Assembly (NCBI RefSeq): GCF_963678635.1
Contig: NC_087070.1
Location: forward strand, 48,155,467 to 48,219,466
From: Symsagittifera roscoffensis
Lineage: Eukaryota; Xenacoelomorpha; Acoela; Convolutidae
DNA length: 64,000 bases
Direction: 5' to 3'
In this document: positions 31,681 through 40,996 of the stretch, in pieces
Layout of the letters: each line of letters opens with the position of its first letter
How positions within the stretch are numbered: the first letter of the stretch is position 1
The notes under the pieces: model-generated
What the model was told of the DNA's origin: nothing
Seen by the model: only the letters and a program-made list of their open reading frames with translations
Databases searched by the model: none
Position numbers and translations under genes: made by a program

Positions 31681-34600
31681 CTATGCTCCCATAGATTCTT
31701 TAGTGAGTCTCAACTCCTTGTTTGAGAATCTCCTGATCTCGTCTATCTTTTTCATGGGTTCCAACTCCTCCAGTTCTTTCATGTTCACCCTCATTGGTTT
31801 ACTTTGCTGCATATCCAGCATTGTTAGCAAGAACAAGGCTTTCGTTCGCTCCTCGCCTTCCCTCAACATTTTAACACAAGTGTTTAATGCAGGTACTGAA
31901 ATCTGCTCTATCAGGAATCGAATGAAACAGAGAGCATCTCTCCGCTTCGCACACGCTACTGCTGCTCCCTCCTGGACTATCAGATCCCTCAGATTCGTCA
32001 TAAGGAACACCTTTTCTTCTTTTGACCTTTTTCTTTCCTCTGAGTCATATTCTTCGCGAGTCAGTCCCATCATGCACCAGGCGAACCTGAGTTGTAACTC
32101 TGTCCTTACGTAAGGTACTGCCACGAGAGCATGTATTGTTGGCGTAGTCCTCATTTCTTCCTCGAAATACCTCAACACTACTGCTTTCCATGGAAGGCTC
32201 ACTAACTGCTCGATCGTTTCCGCCTCTACGTCAGACGACGCCAAAGTTCCATACGCCTTCTGCTTGAGGGTGGTGCCTTGCAACATCATTTCCAGATAAC
32301 CCTCCATGGCTTTTTCGTCTTCCAGGGCCATTACATACCCTCTAGCCGAGTTCCGGCATTCCAACATCTCCATGTATCCTCCAGTGGGTTCATCTATCGA
32401 CACTGTCTCCGACACGGTTAGTCGGTTGTATTCCACTGGTGTTAGTTGTCCTGCAACACTTCCCTTTCCATGATTCATGGGAGATGGCTTGAAGTCCCTC
32501 ATTTTGCTCTCTCCACATTGGCTGAGTATTTCCATTTCTAACGCTGCTCCAGTCAGAGTGCGGTCACTCCTTTTGGATTTATAACCGGTTGACTTTATCC
32601 CCGCCATGAGAATGGGTGGCACCATCGCTATATCGGTTAATATTCTATCTGTGCCAGACAATTGATAATCACCTTGTCCCAAACCCATGACCTCCTCAAC
32701 TCGTTTTCTTTTCGCTGAGTTACCAGCTTTCATCGATATTTCTGAATCCACTTTCGTCTTCCCAACTCTCCTCGGCATCACTCTGCTGCCTAACTTCATT
32801 TTCATCGCATTGATTTTATCAATCACCATTTTCGATCGCATCGTCCCTCTCCTGGTTCTTGACAGATACACCACCTCTCCTTCATCGTCCTGCGGTGTCA
32901 TCTTGATGGGAGAATTCGCTTCACTCTCATCAGTAGCTGAGTCGATCAACAACTCACTCAGTCTCCCTTCACACTCATCAAGCTTGTCAAGTATTTCTCT
33001 CATCAAGGGTTGATTGAGACCTGTCTTGAGAATGGACTGGGTCCCATAGCTCTGAATCACGGTCCAGACTTCTTCCATAAACGCCACTCTGTCCAGCTTA
33101 CGTCCCGTCCTACTCTCGTGGTCTCGGTGATGTACTTCCCATTCTTCTTCGGGCAGCGTTCCCAAGAAAGGTACTCTGGCTGAGGCCTCTATTCTTCTCC
33201 TCCTAGGTGATTCCATGAGGATTCTCTGGTCGTCTTTTCTTGAATTGCCAGGAGAGCTGCTCTCCGGCAAATTCCGTTTCATTTCCATAAAGGCTGACGG
33301 AGGCTCCAGTGTCGAGATGCCTTCATCCGCTGGCTCAGTCGTTTCCAACGTGTCTGCATTGTTCTCAAGATCACTGAAGATATTGAAATCCAGGCTGGAT
33401 GTTCCTCCTGTCGATGCCCTGTCGTCTTCCCCACCAGCTTGATCTTGTTGCATGGGTTCTTCCGTCTGACGGCTTCCACCCTGTCCGTCATCTCCTTCTG
33501 ACTTATCCTTGTTCGAGCTCGATGGTCCTTGTTCGTCATTGTCGGCTTCTTCCTGGAATCTCGGTATGAGCAATGTACCGGCTGATTTGTCTTCCTCTTC
33601 TCCATGGACCACTTTGATTTCTTCACAGCCGAATGGTGCTAGGAAGGTTCTCGTCTGCAATATTCCTCCCACTTTTATCTCCTTTTTCACACTGGTCAGG
33701 ATTAATGAGGCTTCAGGCAATTCTGTCCTGCCTCTCATTCTCATCGGAGTTAAGCCTAGTTCCTTCCATTCCTCATCAAATCTTCCAGGCTTGGGAGTAG
33801 CGGCGTTGCTTATTCGCCTTCTCGTCGCTTGATCCGTGTATGCAAATCGCGTGTACTGTAACACGGCGGCATTTCTATCCACGAAGTATGGATCCATCGT
33901 CACCGAGAAATTCCCTACTCTCCTTTCATTGGTTTCGAATGCTCTCAATCTAGGAGTTTGTACTACGGAGACTGCTCCGAGCAGCATCCTTCTTATCAGA
34001 GGGAATTCAGGGATTGCCTCCGGTAGCTTCTTGTAATCGCCCCAGTCCTTCGTCTCTTCTCTCACTTTGTGATAGGCTGCTGTGAGACGAGGCACCCTGG
34101 TCACTTCACCATTCGTTTTGTCATAGGGCCTCAGATTCCAAAGCTTTGGAAACACCTCGATGTGTCCTCTTTCTACTTCTCCCATGCGGTCACAGAAGTG
34201 ATCGTCAAAATTGATGACTGTCATCTCCGGCTCCGATATTTTCGCAAACAACAGATCTTCACTCATGAGCTCCCGCAGTGTGTGCTGCTCACACCAGTTC
34301 AGTGTACTACCGTCCACTGCCGATATGAGGTTCAGGTGCAGCACCGACCTCCTATATGCTTCCACTTTAACGTCAGGGAACGCAAAGGTGACTGCTGGTT
34401 CATAGATCACTGTCACGAACTCCGTGACTCCTCTGATCAGCGCCAAGGGATTGGTCCTCATAGCCAAGCTCAGATCTGTTAATAGCGGCATGCCTCCAAC
34501 ATGTCGTCTAACATCTTCCTCTCTATCAATTGTTTCGTCTTCTCCGGTTCCAAAGCGATTTTGCTGCAAGAGATGTTGGATCAGAGTGTGTCTCAGGTCT

Positions 34601-37600
34601 CTTATTTTGTTCCACGAGTCCGTGGACTTCTTCATATCCAGGCTCCTCACTCTCTCTTTCATCTGCTCTGGACAACGTGTCAGTTTCATTAGTCCTCCCA
34701 AGTTTCCGTGAGTTATTGCGATCAATGTCAGAAGTCCATCTAGTCGCAGGTTCTGTATTCCATCCGTAAGCAGTATCGCCGGTCCTTTCACGAAACTCTC
34801 CGCTCCGAATGTCACGAACAAGGCTATTAATTCCACTATCGATACTTTCACTACTGCTTGGAGGAATTCCTTTATCAAATAGTGCGAGACTTTCGGGTAA
34901 ACTTTTGCCAAGAAGGACGCGGTCCATCCGGCTCCCAACCCTTCTAGCATGCTGTCTGTCCTTTCAAATCCCTCCTGTCCCTTCACTTCCTGGGTCCAGA
35001 AGGTTTCCAGAGTAATCTGACACATTCTGTTCACGAACTCAGCTGTCTTTTCTCCGGCATTTTCCGCCAGGTTCACCTCCTTCAACAAGTAGGCGTGTAT
35101 CTTAGTGATCATTACTGGGCCTTGCTGAAAAGCATCTGCACCCAATGCCGCTACTCTAGGATTCAGGTGTAGCCACTGGTTTGCTTCCGGCTTGGTTCTC
35201 AGCACCATCGCTTCCAGATGAGCTCTCGTCTCCAGTGAATTCTTTCTTCTCGTGTCTTCACTCGCCACTTCCATTGCTCGGAACCACAAGTCGTTGGTCA
35301 TTGCCGTGATCACTCGATGGTCATCATCTATTCCTGGTTTCAGTTTGAGTTGCCGACTGAAGTTGGACAGTTCCAACCCCAGCACTTCGTCCAACACTAA
35401 CATGTGTAGCGCGTGGTCCTTGAATCCTCTCATCGCGTTTGAGATATCTGACCATACTGCAGGCAGTTCAGCCTTAAGTGGCCTCAGGTTCTCCATTTCT
35501 ATCATGCGATTCGGGGCTGATATGATCAGATCATATTTTCCTTCCGAAAGTAAGGCTACCATTGCAATTACAAATTTCAGTCCATCCGGGAGATGTGCAT
35601 ATCCCGGAGACAACGCAAATACTACTCTCAACGTCACTTTATTGAATGATCCCTCCTTCGTCGCATCCACCACTTCACCCATCGACTCCAGGATGTCTTT
35701 TATCGCTGGCCATACTGCGTTTTCTGCTGTTGCAGGATCTCTGAGCCTGCTCAGAAAACCTCTACTGTGTAGATGGTCATTGATGCCAGCAAACACAATC
35801 GTTATCGGGTTCATTTCTGTCTGCCTTTGTACCCCTATAGCCAATGACACTGATTGCAATAGGTCTAGGTCAACTGCGGCCAGCATTATGACGTCCGGCC
35901 AAAACAAAGACTTAGAGGTGTACACGAACTCTGAATTCGCTACTACCATGATTTTGGACTTTCTCATCTCTGCTTTGTCGTAGGCGGCGAAGATGGTCTC
36001 ATCTTTCTTTATCGCTGTCAATCTGCCATATCTCTGGGCATCACCATCTTGGTTCACTAGTTTTGGGTACACTCTCTCCTTCACATGACCAGGTGGTGTC
36101 GTCAGTTGCCTAAATATCTTCACGTGTTGTCCAATCGGCGCTCTCGCCATCAGGAATCTTCCTGGTCTTTCTTCACGATTCCTCTCATCATGGTTCAACC
36201 TCACATCTTGCAACGGTCTTGCATTCACAGGTCCCATTGTGTTGTTGGAGGGCAGTCCCTCCAAATCAGCAAATCTCAAGGCCGTCGTGGAGCTGAAATT
36301 TATGCTAGCGGCTATCAACCAGTCTACGCCGGTTATCGAGTATAATCTGCTGACGGATAGCGTCGCTCCATTCAGCATCCTCCTTGCATCTTCAATGAAG
36401 CTTACTCTCTGTAGGTCCAGCTTCATCAGTTCGTCTTTGTATATATGCCAGGGAGACGGTATGGATCGGGACCACAACAATGAGCCTCTGCTCGGTCTCT
36501 CCTCTCGGCTGGTACTCGTCGTCTCCGATCTAGTGTCCGATCTAGATGTGCCTGCTACTTCTTCGATTGGTTGGTTGACAGGTCCTATCCTTCTCCTAGG
36601 ATGAATTGTCCTCCTCATCGGTGCTTCTCCCAACCGATCCTGCACGTCTATTCTTCGACCTGGTTCATTGGAGCTTTGTTGCCGGTAATTTGTGACGGCT
36701 GGGACCGTACCCAAGCGTGTTTCCAGGTTAGGAGGCACAAAGGTGGTGATCACCGTATCACTCACCGTTCCCTCTTCCTTCAGCACTCCTGTGTCAAAGA
36801 GTTCTGCTTCCAGCTCATCCAACCGTTCTTGGAAGACTCGATTCAACCAAGCCTGTCCTTCGATGCTGTCGAAGTGGATGCCATCCGTGGTCAGTCTGGC
36901 TTGATCCATGGCTCTCAATTCATGTTCAATGTCCATGAGGATCATTCTTCCGGCATTTCGATTTGCTAGGTTCCTCAGGATGTTGTTCCATCTCATGACT
37001 CCCTCGTTGTGCCTCCTTCCTGATGCTGTCAGGCTTCTCGTATTCATTGGCACAGTGCAAACGGTCAGTACCGCGCAACTGAACTTCTGCCAGAGAGTAG
37101 TGAACAAACACACCATCATTGACTCCCACAGTGCTTCCTGCTCGTCTGATCCTCTGGAGATATCATTCGTCCCGACTAAGATCATCACACTGGGAATCTT
37201 CCCTGGATTCATCAGTTCCACCATCCGATATAATTGGGCAATCGTCGCGCCTCCAAAGGCCATCACCGTGGCGACCCATGAGGTCCTCAAATTCGACAGC
37301 ACTCTGACTAAGCTGTCTCCCAATATCAGGTGAGATGTCCCGAGTGGTGGTTGCTGCAGGTTCACAGCCGGGCTCCAGGTAGCTCGATTGAAGCAGGCTC
37401 TCGGATCTGTCTCCGGAACTCCCGTGAAATTATACTTCAATTGATTATTCTTCTGCACGTCTATTATACGAGACACTTTCTTCGCTGGCATCTTCCGTAC
37501 TTTCCTCTCTGGGATTCTCGAGCTCCCCATGACTGGTGTCACGTTACTCATCCCTTGTCTGATTACTGTCTGGGAGAGTTGTACTCTGCCCGTATCGTCA

Positions 37601-38517
37601 ATCGTTCCATAGGGTGCGGTCACCCCGGAACCTGGTGCATTCTTGTTAGCGACCAATCGTCCAGCTGTCTCTAACATTTTTCTCACTGTCTGTTCTACGA
37701 CGGGATCACCCAAGGTGTCACTAGGATCCGGGATTGTTACTCGGTTCGTCTCTGCTGGAAGCCGTGTCTCCGTTGTTTGACTCATTTCTCGAGGTGTCAA
37801 GAGCTCCATCGGGGACTGCCCACGAGGAATATCCCTTGCAGGTATCACTTTCTCAATGGCCGTTGTCAACGCCGCCTGTTCCGATCGCTCTTTGTATTCC
37901 TGCCTTAAGCGTTCGATCTCTTGACCCTGCTTTTTGTTGCAGTCTTCAAACAACTTTCTCCACATGTCCCGGTCTTCCTCCATCGCCAGCATGGTCTTCG
38001 TCATATCGTCTAACTCCTTCTTCGTACTTCTCAGCTGATCGTTCATCTCGTCCAGATCTTGTATGGTTTGGTTCGTCTGAACCTTCTGTGTTACTTTCGC
38101 CCTTTTTGGTGGCACAGCTGCTCTCAGTGGTGAACCAGACGAGGTCGCCTCGCTGTTCATCTCCCGATGCATTCTCGTCAGCCCAGGTTTAGGCTTAGAG
38201 GGCATTGGCATCTCACCTGGTTGGTAAGTCCTAGAACTTCCCAATCCAGGCTCATTCGCCAAGTCACTCCCTGAGAGAGCCCCGTTTCTCCACCTCATCA
38301 CTCTCATGTTCGGGCGGTCTAGTACTCCTCTTTCTCCATATGCTGCCATCAACAGGACTTCCGTGGGGCGGTCCCCACGGTTGTCGTGCCCCAAGATGTT
38401 GATCAGGGCGGTCAGCAACATGACCACCTCTGGTTCCTCCAGAGCGAAGTCTCGTTCGATCAGCCGACGATAGATCGCATCTACCATCGGTCCTACATAT
38501 GCCTCTGCCAGGTCCAT
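31681..38517 (-). CDS. ORF3: very large retrotransposon protein with SGNH/GDSL hydrolase domains
   Basis: The frame from ATG 38517 runs 2278 residues to a TAG, and originally to about 2970. A coiled coil spans about residues 150-225. Residues about 393-575 form an SGNH hydrolase: block I LILGDSLV (Ser402), block II GGATI, block III LVGTND, block V DGIHFD with Asp545 and His548. Residues about 855-1080 look like a second, divergent copy: ANSEF in place of GDS, FAGIND with Asn913, and a GIDDDH block with the D-x-x-H spacing. Later parts (1200-2278) are acidic or Ser/Thr-rich linkers and helical regions of unknown role. It lies downstream of pol, where env would be, but shows no signal peptide, fusion peptide or membrane anchor. 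Expression probably needs splicing or a separate start. To my recollection, proteins like the central part are numerous in Caenorhabditis genomes. Confidence 0.85.
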   Translation of the reverse strand: MDLAEAYVGPMVDAIYRRLIERDFALEEPEVVMLLTALINILGHDNRGDRPTEVLLMAAYGERGVLDRPNMRVMRWRNGALSGSDLANEPGLGSSRTYQPGEMPMPSKPKPGLTRMHREMNSEATSSGSPLRAAVPPKRAKVTQKVQTNQTIQDLDEMNDQLRSTKKELDDMTKTMLAMEEDRDMWRKLFEDCNKKQGQEIERLRQEYKERSEQAALTTAIEKVIPARDIPRGQSPMELLTPREMSQTTETRLPAETNRVTIPDPSDTLGDPVVEQTVRKMLETAGRLVANKNAPGSGVTAPYGTIDDTGRVQLSQTVIRQGMSNVTPVMGSSRIPERKVRKMPAKKVSRIIDVQKNNQLKYNFTGVPETDPRACFNRATWSPAVNLQQPPLGTSHLILGDSLVRVLSNLRTSWVATVMAFGGATIAQLYRMVELMNPGKIPSVMILVGTNDISRGSDEQEALWESMMVCLFTTLWQKFSCAVLTVCTVPMNTRSLTASGRRHNEGVMRWNNILRNLANRNAGRMILMDIEHELRAMDQARLTTDGIHFDSIEGQAWLNRVFQERLDELEAELFDTGVLKEEGTVSDTVITTFVPPNLETRLGTVPAVTNYRQQSSNEPGRRIDVQDRLGEAPMRRTIHPRRRIGPVNQPIEEVAGTSRSDTRSETTSTSREERPSRGSLLWSRSIPSPWHIYKDELMKLDLQRVSFIEDARRMLNGATLSVSRLYSITGVDWLIAASINFSSTTALRFADLEGLPSNNTMGPVNARPLQDVRLNHDERNREERPGRFLMARAPIGQHVKIFRQLTTPPGHVKERVYPKLVNQDGDAQRYGRLTAIKKDETIFAAYDKAEMRKSKIMVVANSEFVYTSKSLFWPDVIMLAAVDLDLLQSVSLAIGVQRQTEMNPITIVFAGINDHLHSRGFLSRLRDPATAENAVWPAIKDILESMGEVVDATKEGSFNKVTLRVVFALSPGYAHLPDGLKFVIAMVALLSEGKYDLIISAPNRMIEMENLRPLKAELPAVWSDISNAMRGFKDHALHMLVLDEVLGLELSNFSRQLKLKPGIDDDHRVITAMTNDLWFRAMEVASEDTRRKNSLETRAHLEAMVLRTKPEANQWLHLNPRVAALGADAFQQGPVMITKIHAYLLKEVNLAENAGEKTAEFVNRMCQITLETFWTQEVKGQEGFERTDSMLEGLGAGWTASFLAKVYPKVSHYLIKEFLQAVVKVSIVELIALFVTFGAESFVKGPAILLTDGIQNLRLDGLLTLIAITHGNLGGLMKLTRCPEQMKERVRSLDMKKSTDSWNKIRDLRHTLIQHLLQQNRFGTGEDETIDREEDVRRHVGGMPLLTDLSLAMRTNPLALIRGVTEFVTVIYEPAVTFAFPDVKVEAYRRSVLHLNLISAVDGSTLNWCEQHTLRELMSEDLLFAKISEPEMTVINFDDHFCDRMGEVERGHIEVFPKLWNLRPYDKTNGEVTRVPRLTAAYHKVREETKDWGDYKKLPEAIPEFPLIRRMLLGAVSVVQTPRLRAFETNERRVGNFSVTMDPYFVDRNAAVLQYTRFAYTDQATRRRISNAATPKPGRFDEEWKELGLTPMRMRGRTELPEASLILTSVKKEIKVGGILQTRTFLAPFGCEEIKVVHGEEEDKSAGTLLIPRFQEEADNDEQGPSSSNKDKSEGDDGQGGSRQTEEPMQQDQAGGEDDRASTGGTSSLDFNIFSDLENNADTLETTEPADEGISTLEPPSAFMEMKRNLPESSSPGNSRKDDQRILMESPRRRRIEASARVPFLGTLPEEEWEVHHRDHESRTGRKLDRVAFMEEVWTVIQSYGTQSILKTGLNQPLMREILDKLDECEGRLSELLIDSATDESEANSPIKMTPQDDEGEVVYLSRTRRGTMRSKMVIDKINAMKMKLGSRVMPRRVGKTKVDSEISMKAGNSAKRKRVEEVMGLGQGDYQLSGTDRILTDIAMVPPILMAGIKSTGYKSKRSDRTLTGAALEMEILSQCGESKMRDFKPSPMNHGKGSVAGQLTPVEYNRLTVSETVSIDEPTGGYMEMLECRNSARGYVMALEDEKAMEGYLEMMLQGTTLKQKAYGTLASSDVEAETIEQLVSLPWKAVVLRYFEEEMRTTPTIHALVAVPYVRTELQLRFAWCMMGLTREEYDSEERKRSKEEKVFLMTNLRDLIVQEGAAVACAKRRDALCFIRFLIEQISVPALNTCVKMLREGEERTKALFLLTMLDMQQSKPMRVNMKELEELEPMKKIDEIRRFSNKELRLTKESMGA

Positions 38518-38933
38518 CAATTCATCCAGGTTGAAGTTGTCCGTTCTATTCTTTTCAAGTTTGATTTGATTCGATTCTTTGACTCAAGTGAGTAATTTAA
38601 ATGATCAATCAGGATCTAGAAAAGAAATCACGAATGTCACACCTGTCAGTTTCACCTTAACATATATCGTTAAAATTTGCTTAAAACAGTTCAGATAAAA
38701 AAATTTTATCCTAAAATTTTTTTAAATCAATTGGTTTCTAAAATTTTGGAATTCGACCTAAGATTGGACAGTCCAAACTTTGGATCTATTCCCAAGATCG
38801 TCATTCAGTTGTTCATGGTCACTAACCCCCACTTACCCATGATCTTAATAACCTAACACATAACATAACATAACACACATATCACATATTACACACAACT
38901 TAATCTTTGGCCTAACACTCTTTCGCACTTCAC
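38518..38933 (-). other. Spacer between pol and ORF3
   Basis: This 416-bp AT-rich stretch has no open frame. Splice-acceptor-like AG sites (for instance GAAAAGAATAG shortly before the ATG of ORF3) could serve a spliced ORF3 mRNA, but nothing decides this. Confidence 0.4.
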
Positions 38934-40985
38934 TCAGCCTATACTTAAGTAATATTTCTTATGTAGATACACTTGTATGTTTGTATCAGAGAATATCACA
39001 TGTACAAGCGCGTACAATTCCCGAGGATGCAGTCTTCCTCTGTTTGGATCGTACACTGGAAGCGAGAGCTCCTTCACGTCCATTTCCACAAGGAAGTCCC
39101 TCAGCCTCGTCAAAGACAAGACTAGGTTTTCTGGGTCCACGTGCTGCTTCTCTGTCGCCCTCGTTACCAAGAAGCATAAGTACTTTCCCGGTATCTGCGA
39201 CACCGCCGGAGGTAAGGCTGCTACGCCCCCTATCCCTGGTCTTTGCTTCCAAAGGAGTTCCATGTTTTTGTATTCTCTCTTAAAGTCTGCCGCTAACGCT
39301 GTCCTAAAACTCATGTCTGCGGTGATTGCTATCGCACATGTTCTGTTTGTGAGTATGAAATCACTGTCTGTTAGTATTATGTTACTTGAATATTCATTTG
39401 GTAAGTTAAAGTATGACTCAACCACCCTGCCTATGTCAGGTTTCTTAGGTTCTTCGCCTGTTTCTGCTTCTAACTCTCCTGTTTCTCTTGCTATTCTCAA
39501 TTTTTTTATTATCAGGTTTTCAGTGTGGGTAAGTCCTACCCCCACTCCCCGGACAAAAATATCCATCGGCGTCCCCGTCGATCGCATACCGGATATCAAG
39601 TCAAGGTTAGAAGCTGGAATGAGAAGTTGTCCTTCCTGGGCAGCCCAGGAAGGATCATCTCGTTCGATCTTAATGTATTTCGCGCTTTCACGATCTACGT
39701 CTTGAATCGTAACGCTGGTCACTTTAGGGTCTGATGTCATTTCGTTCAGCCACTCTAAGACACGCAGGTTCGTCAGGTCTTGTTCATTTGACTGCTGTTG
39801 CTCATCGTCGAATTCCACCTCGGGTTTCGACCAGTCGTCAACCCACTCATCGTTGTGATCATCGACTATGTCAATGTCTTGTGACACGGTGGTTATTTCC
39901 TCTAAACCCACTACTTCCTCCACTATTCTCTTCAGATCTATCCTATCCACTACAAAGTCGTCACCGTAAGGATTGTATTTCTTTCTTGGTCTCGTCCCGT
40001 CCTTCTGACGAGTCCGCATCGTGAACGGAAGATCTGGTTCCAAGTTCTTGGGAACCTCTATCTGTTCGGAATTCTGCCAATCTTCCTCTGCGTAGGGTAA
40101 GGTTTCATCGTCCGCTTCGATCTGTTCGTTTGGATCCAGGTCCAATGGTGTATCCGTGCCTTCCTCCACGACTTCGTTTCCATCGTTCTTCTCCCTGGTG
40201 CCTTTTTCATTGACCTCACAAGCAGGGTCCATCATTAGATAATCCCCTTCTTCCATGTCTGCAGGTATACACCAGTCTTCTGTCGATGGATTGTGTGGCT
40301 TGATGTTCTCGTAGTGAGCGGCTCGGCCAGTACTCAGTCTATAAAAACGTCCCTCCTGGTGCACCTCCGTAATCATGAAGGGTCCCCTCCACTTTTTTAG
40401 AAGCTTCTTTGTTCCTTTCGGTGGTATAACGTTCTGAAATACCCATACGTAGTCTCCCACCGAGTAGGCCTTTGCACCAGCTGCTTTCTTGTCGAATCTT
40501 TTCCTCTGCCTTGCCTGTGCTTGCTGAGTGTTTCGTCTACACAAATCGTTCAACTCCTGTTGGCGTCTGATCACATCCCTCACGTAGACCTGTGGGGACG
40601 TGTTCTTTCCCTCATATTCTGGGTAGAAGAAGGTTAAGGGTAAAGACTTCTCGTGTCCAGTCAACATCATGTTCGGACTGACTCCAGTGGTGGAGTGTTG
40701 CGTGCTATTATAAGCTCCCATCACCTGTGGAAGATATCTGTCCCAATCGGTCATGTACCTGGAACAATATACCCTCAGCATCGACACTAACGTCCTATTC
40801 TGTCTTTCCACTAGGCCATTCGTTTGAGGGTGGTATGTCGTGGAGTGAGCCTGAGCGACCTGTGAGCGTCTCATAAGCTCTTTCGTAAGCTCTCCTACGA
40901 AAGCTGTTCCATTATCCGATTGAAACGTCATCGGACAACCATGTCTTGCTATCCACGTATTGATCAGGTGGTCGCAAGTCTCTTC
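38934..40985 (-). CDS. pol 3' part: integrase core and C-terminus plus Poa1/macro-like domain
   Basis: This frame continues pol after a frameshift near 40985. In the frame counted from the first ATG (40931) the second integrase Asp is D6 (FQSDNGTAF) and the Glu is E42 (NGLVERQN), giving the DD35E spacing. Residues 150-215 are the SH3-like integrase tail (YSVGDYVWVF, then KLLKKWRGPFMI). An acidic linker follows. Residues about 505-665 resemble macro domains of the Poa1 type: CAIAITADMSFRTALAADFK, then GGVAAL, LCFLVTRAT, ENLVLSLTRLRDFL and LSLPVYDPNRGRL, ending with VIFSDTNIQVYL. The usual ADP-ribose loops (GIA and GCGLD-like) are changed to ALA and DPNRGRL, so binding or hydrolysis may be lost. 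A C-terminal macro-like domain on a retrotransposon pol is unusual. Confidence 0.85.
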   Translation of the reverse strand, partial: EETCDHLINTWIARHGCPMTFQSDNGTAFVGELTKELMRRSQVAQAHSTTYHPQTNGLVERQNRTLVSMLRVYCSRYMTDWDRYLPQVMGAYNSTQHSTTGVSPNMMLTGHEKSLPLTFFYPEYEGKNTSPQVYVRDVIRRQQELNDLCRRNTQQAQARQRKRFDKKAAGAKAYSVGDYVWVFQNVIPPKGTKKLLKKWRGPFMITEVHQEGRFYRLSTGRAAHYENIKPHNPSTEDWCIPADMEEGDYLMMDPACEVNEKGTREKNDGNEVVEEGTDTPLDLDPNEQIEADDETLPYAEEDWQNSEQIEVPKNLEPDLPFTMRTRQKDGTRPRKKYNPYGDDFVVDRIDLKRIVEEVVGLEEITTVSQDIDIVDDHNDEWVDDWSKPEVEFDDEQQQSNEQDLTNLRVLEWLNEMTSDPKVTSVTIQDVDRESAKYIKIERDDPSWAAQEGQLLIPASNLDLISGMRSTGTPMDIFVRGVGVGLTHTENLIIKKLRIARETGELEAETGEEPKKPDIGRVVESYFNLPNEYSSNIILTDSDFILTNRTCAIAITADMSFRTALAADFKREYKNMELLWKQRPGIGGVAALPPAVSQIPGKYLCFLVTRATEKQHVDPENLVLSLTRLRDFLVEMDVKELSLPVYDPNRGRLHPRELYALVHVIFSDTNIQVYLHKKYYLSIG

Positions 40986-40996
40986 CGCCGAGGCAG

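Noticed and set aside
31681-38517. ORF3 as a retroviral envelope gene
   Set aside because: The position after pol fits, but there is no signal peptide, cleavage site, fusion peptide or membrane anchor, and the recognisable domains are hydrolases.
31649-38595. Long plus-strand frames opposite ORF3 (up to 243 codons)
   Set aside because: They lie antisense to a strongly supported gene and shift frame repeatedly. Their composition follows from the codon use of ORF3.
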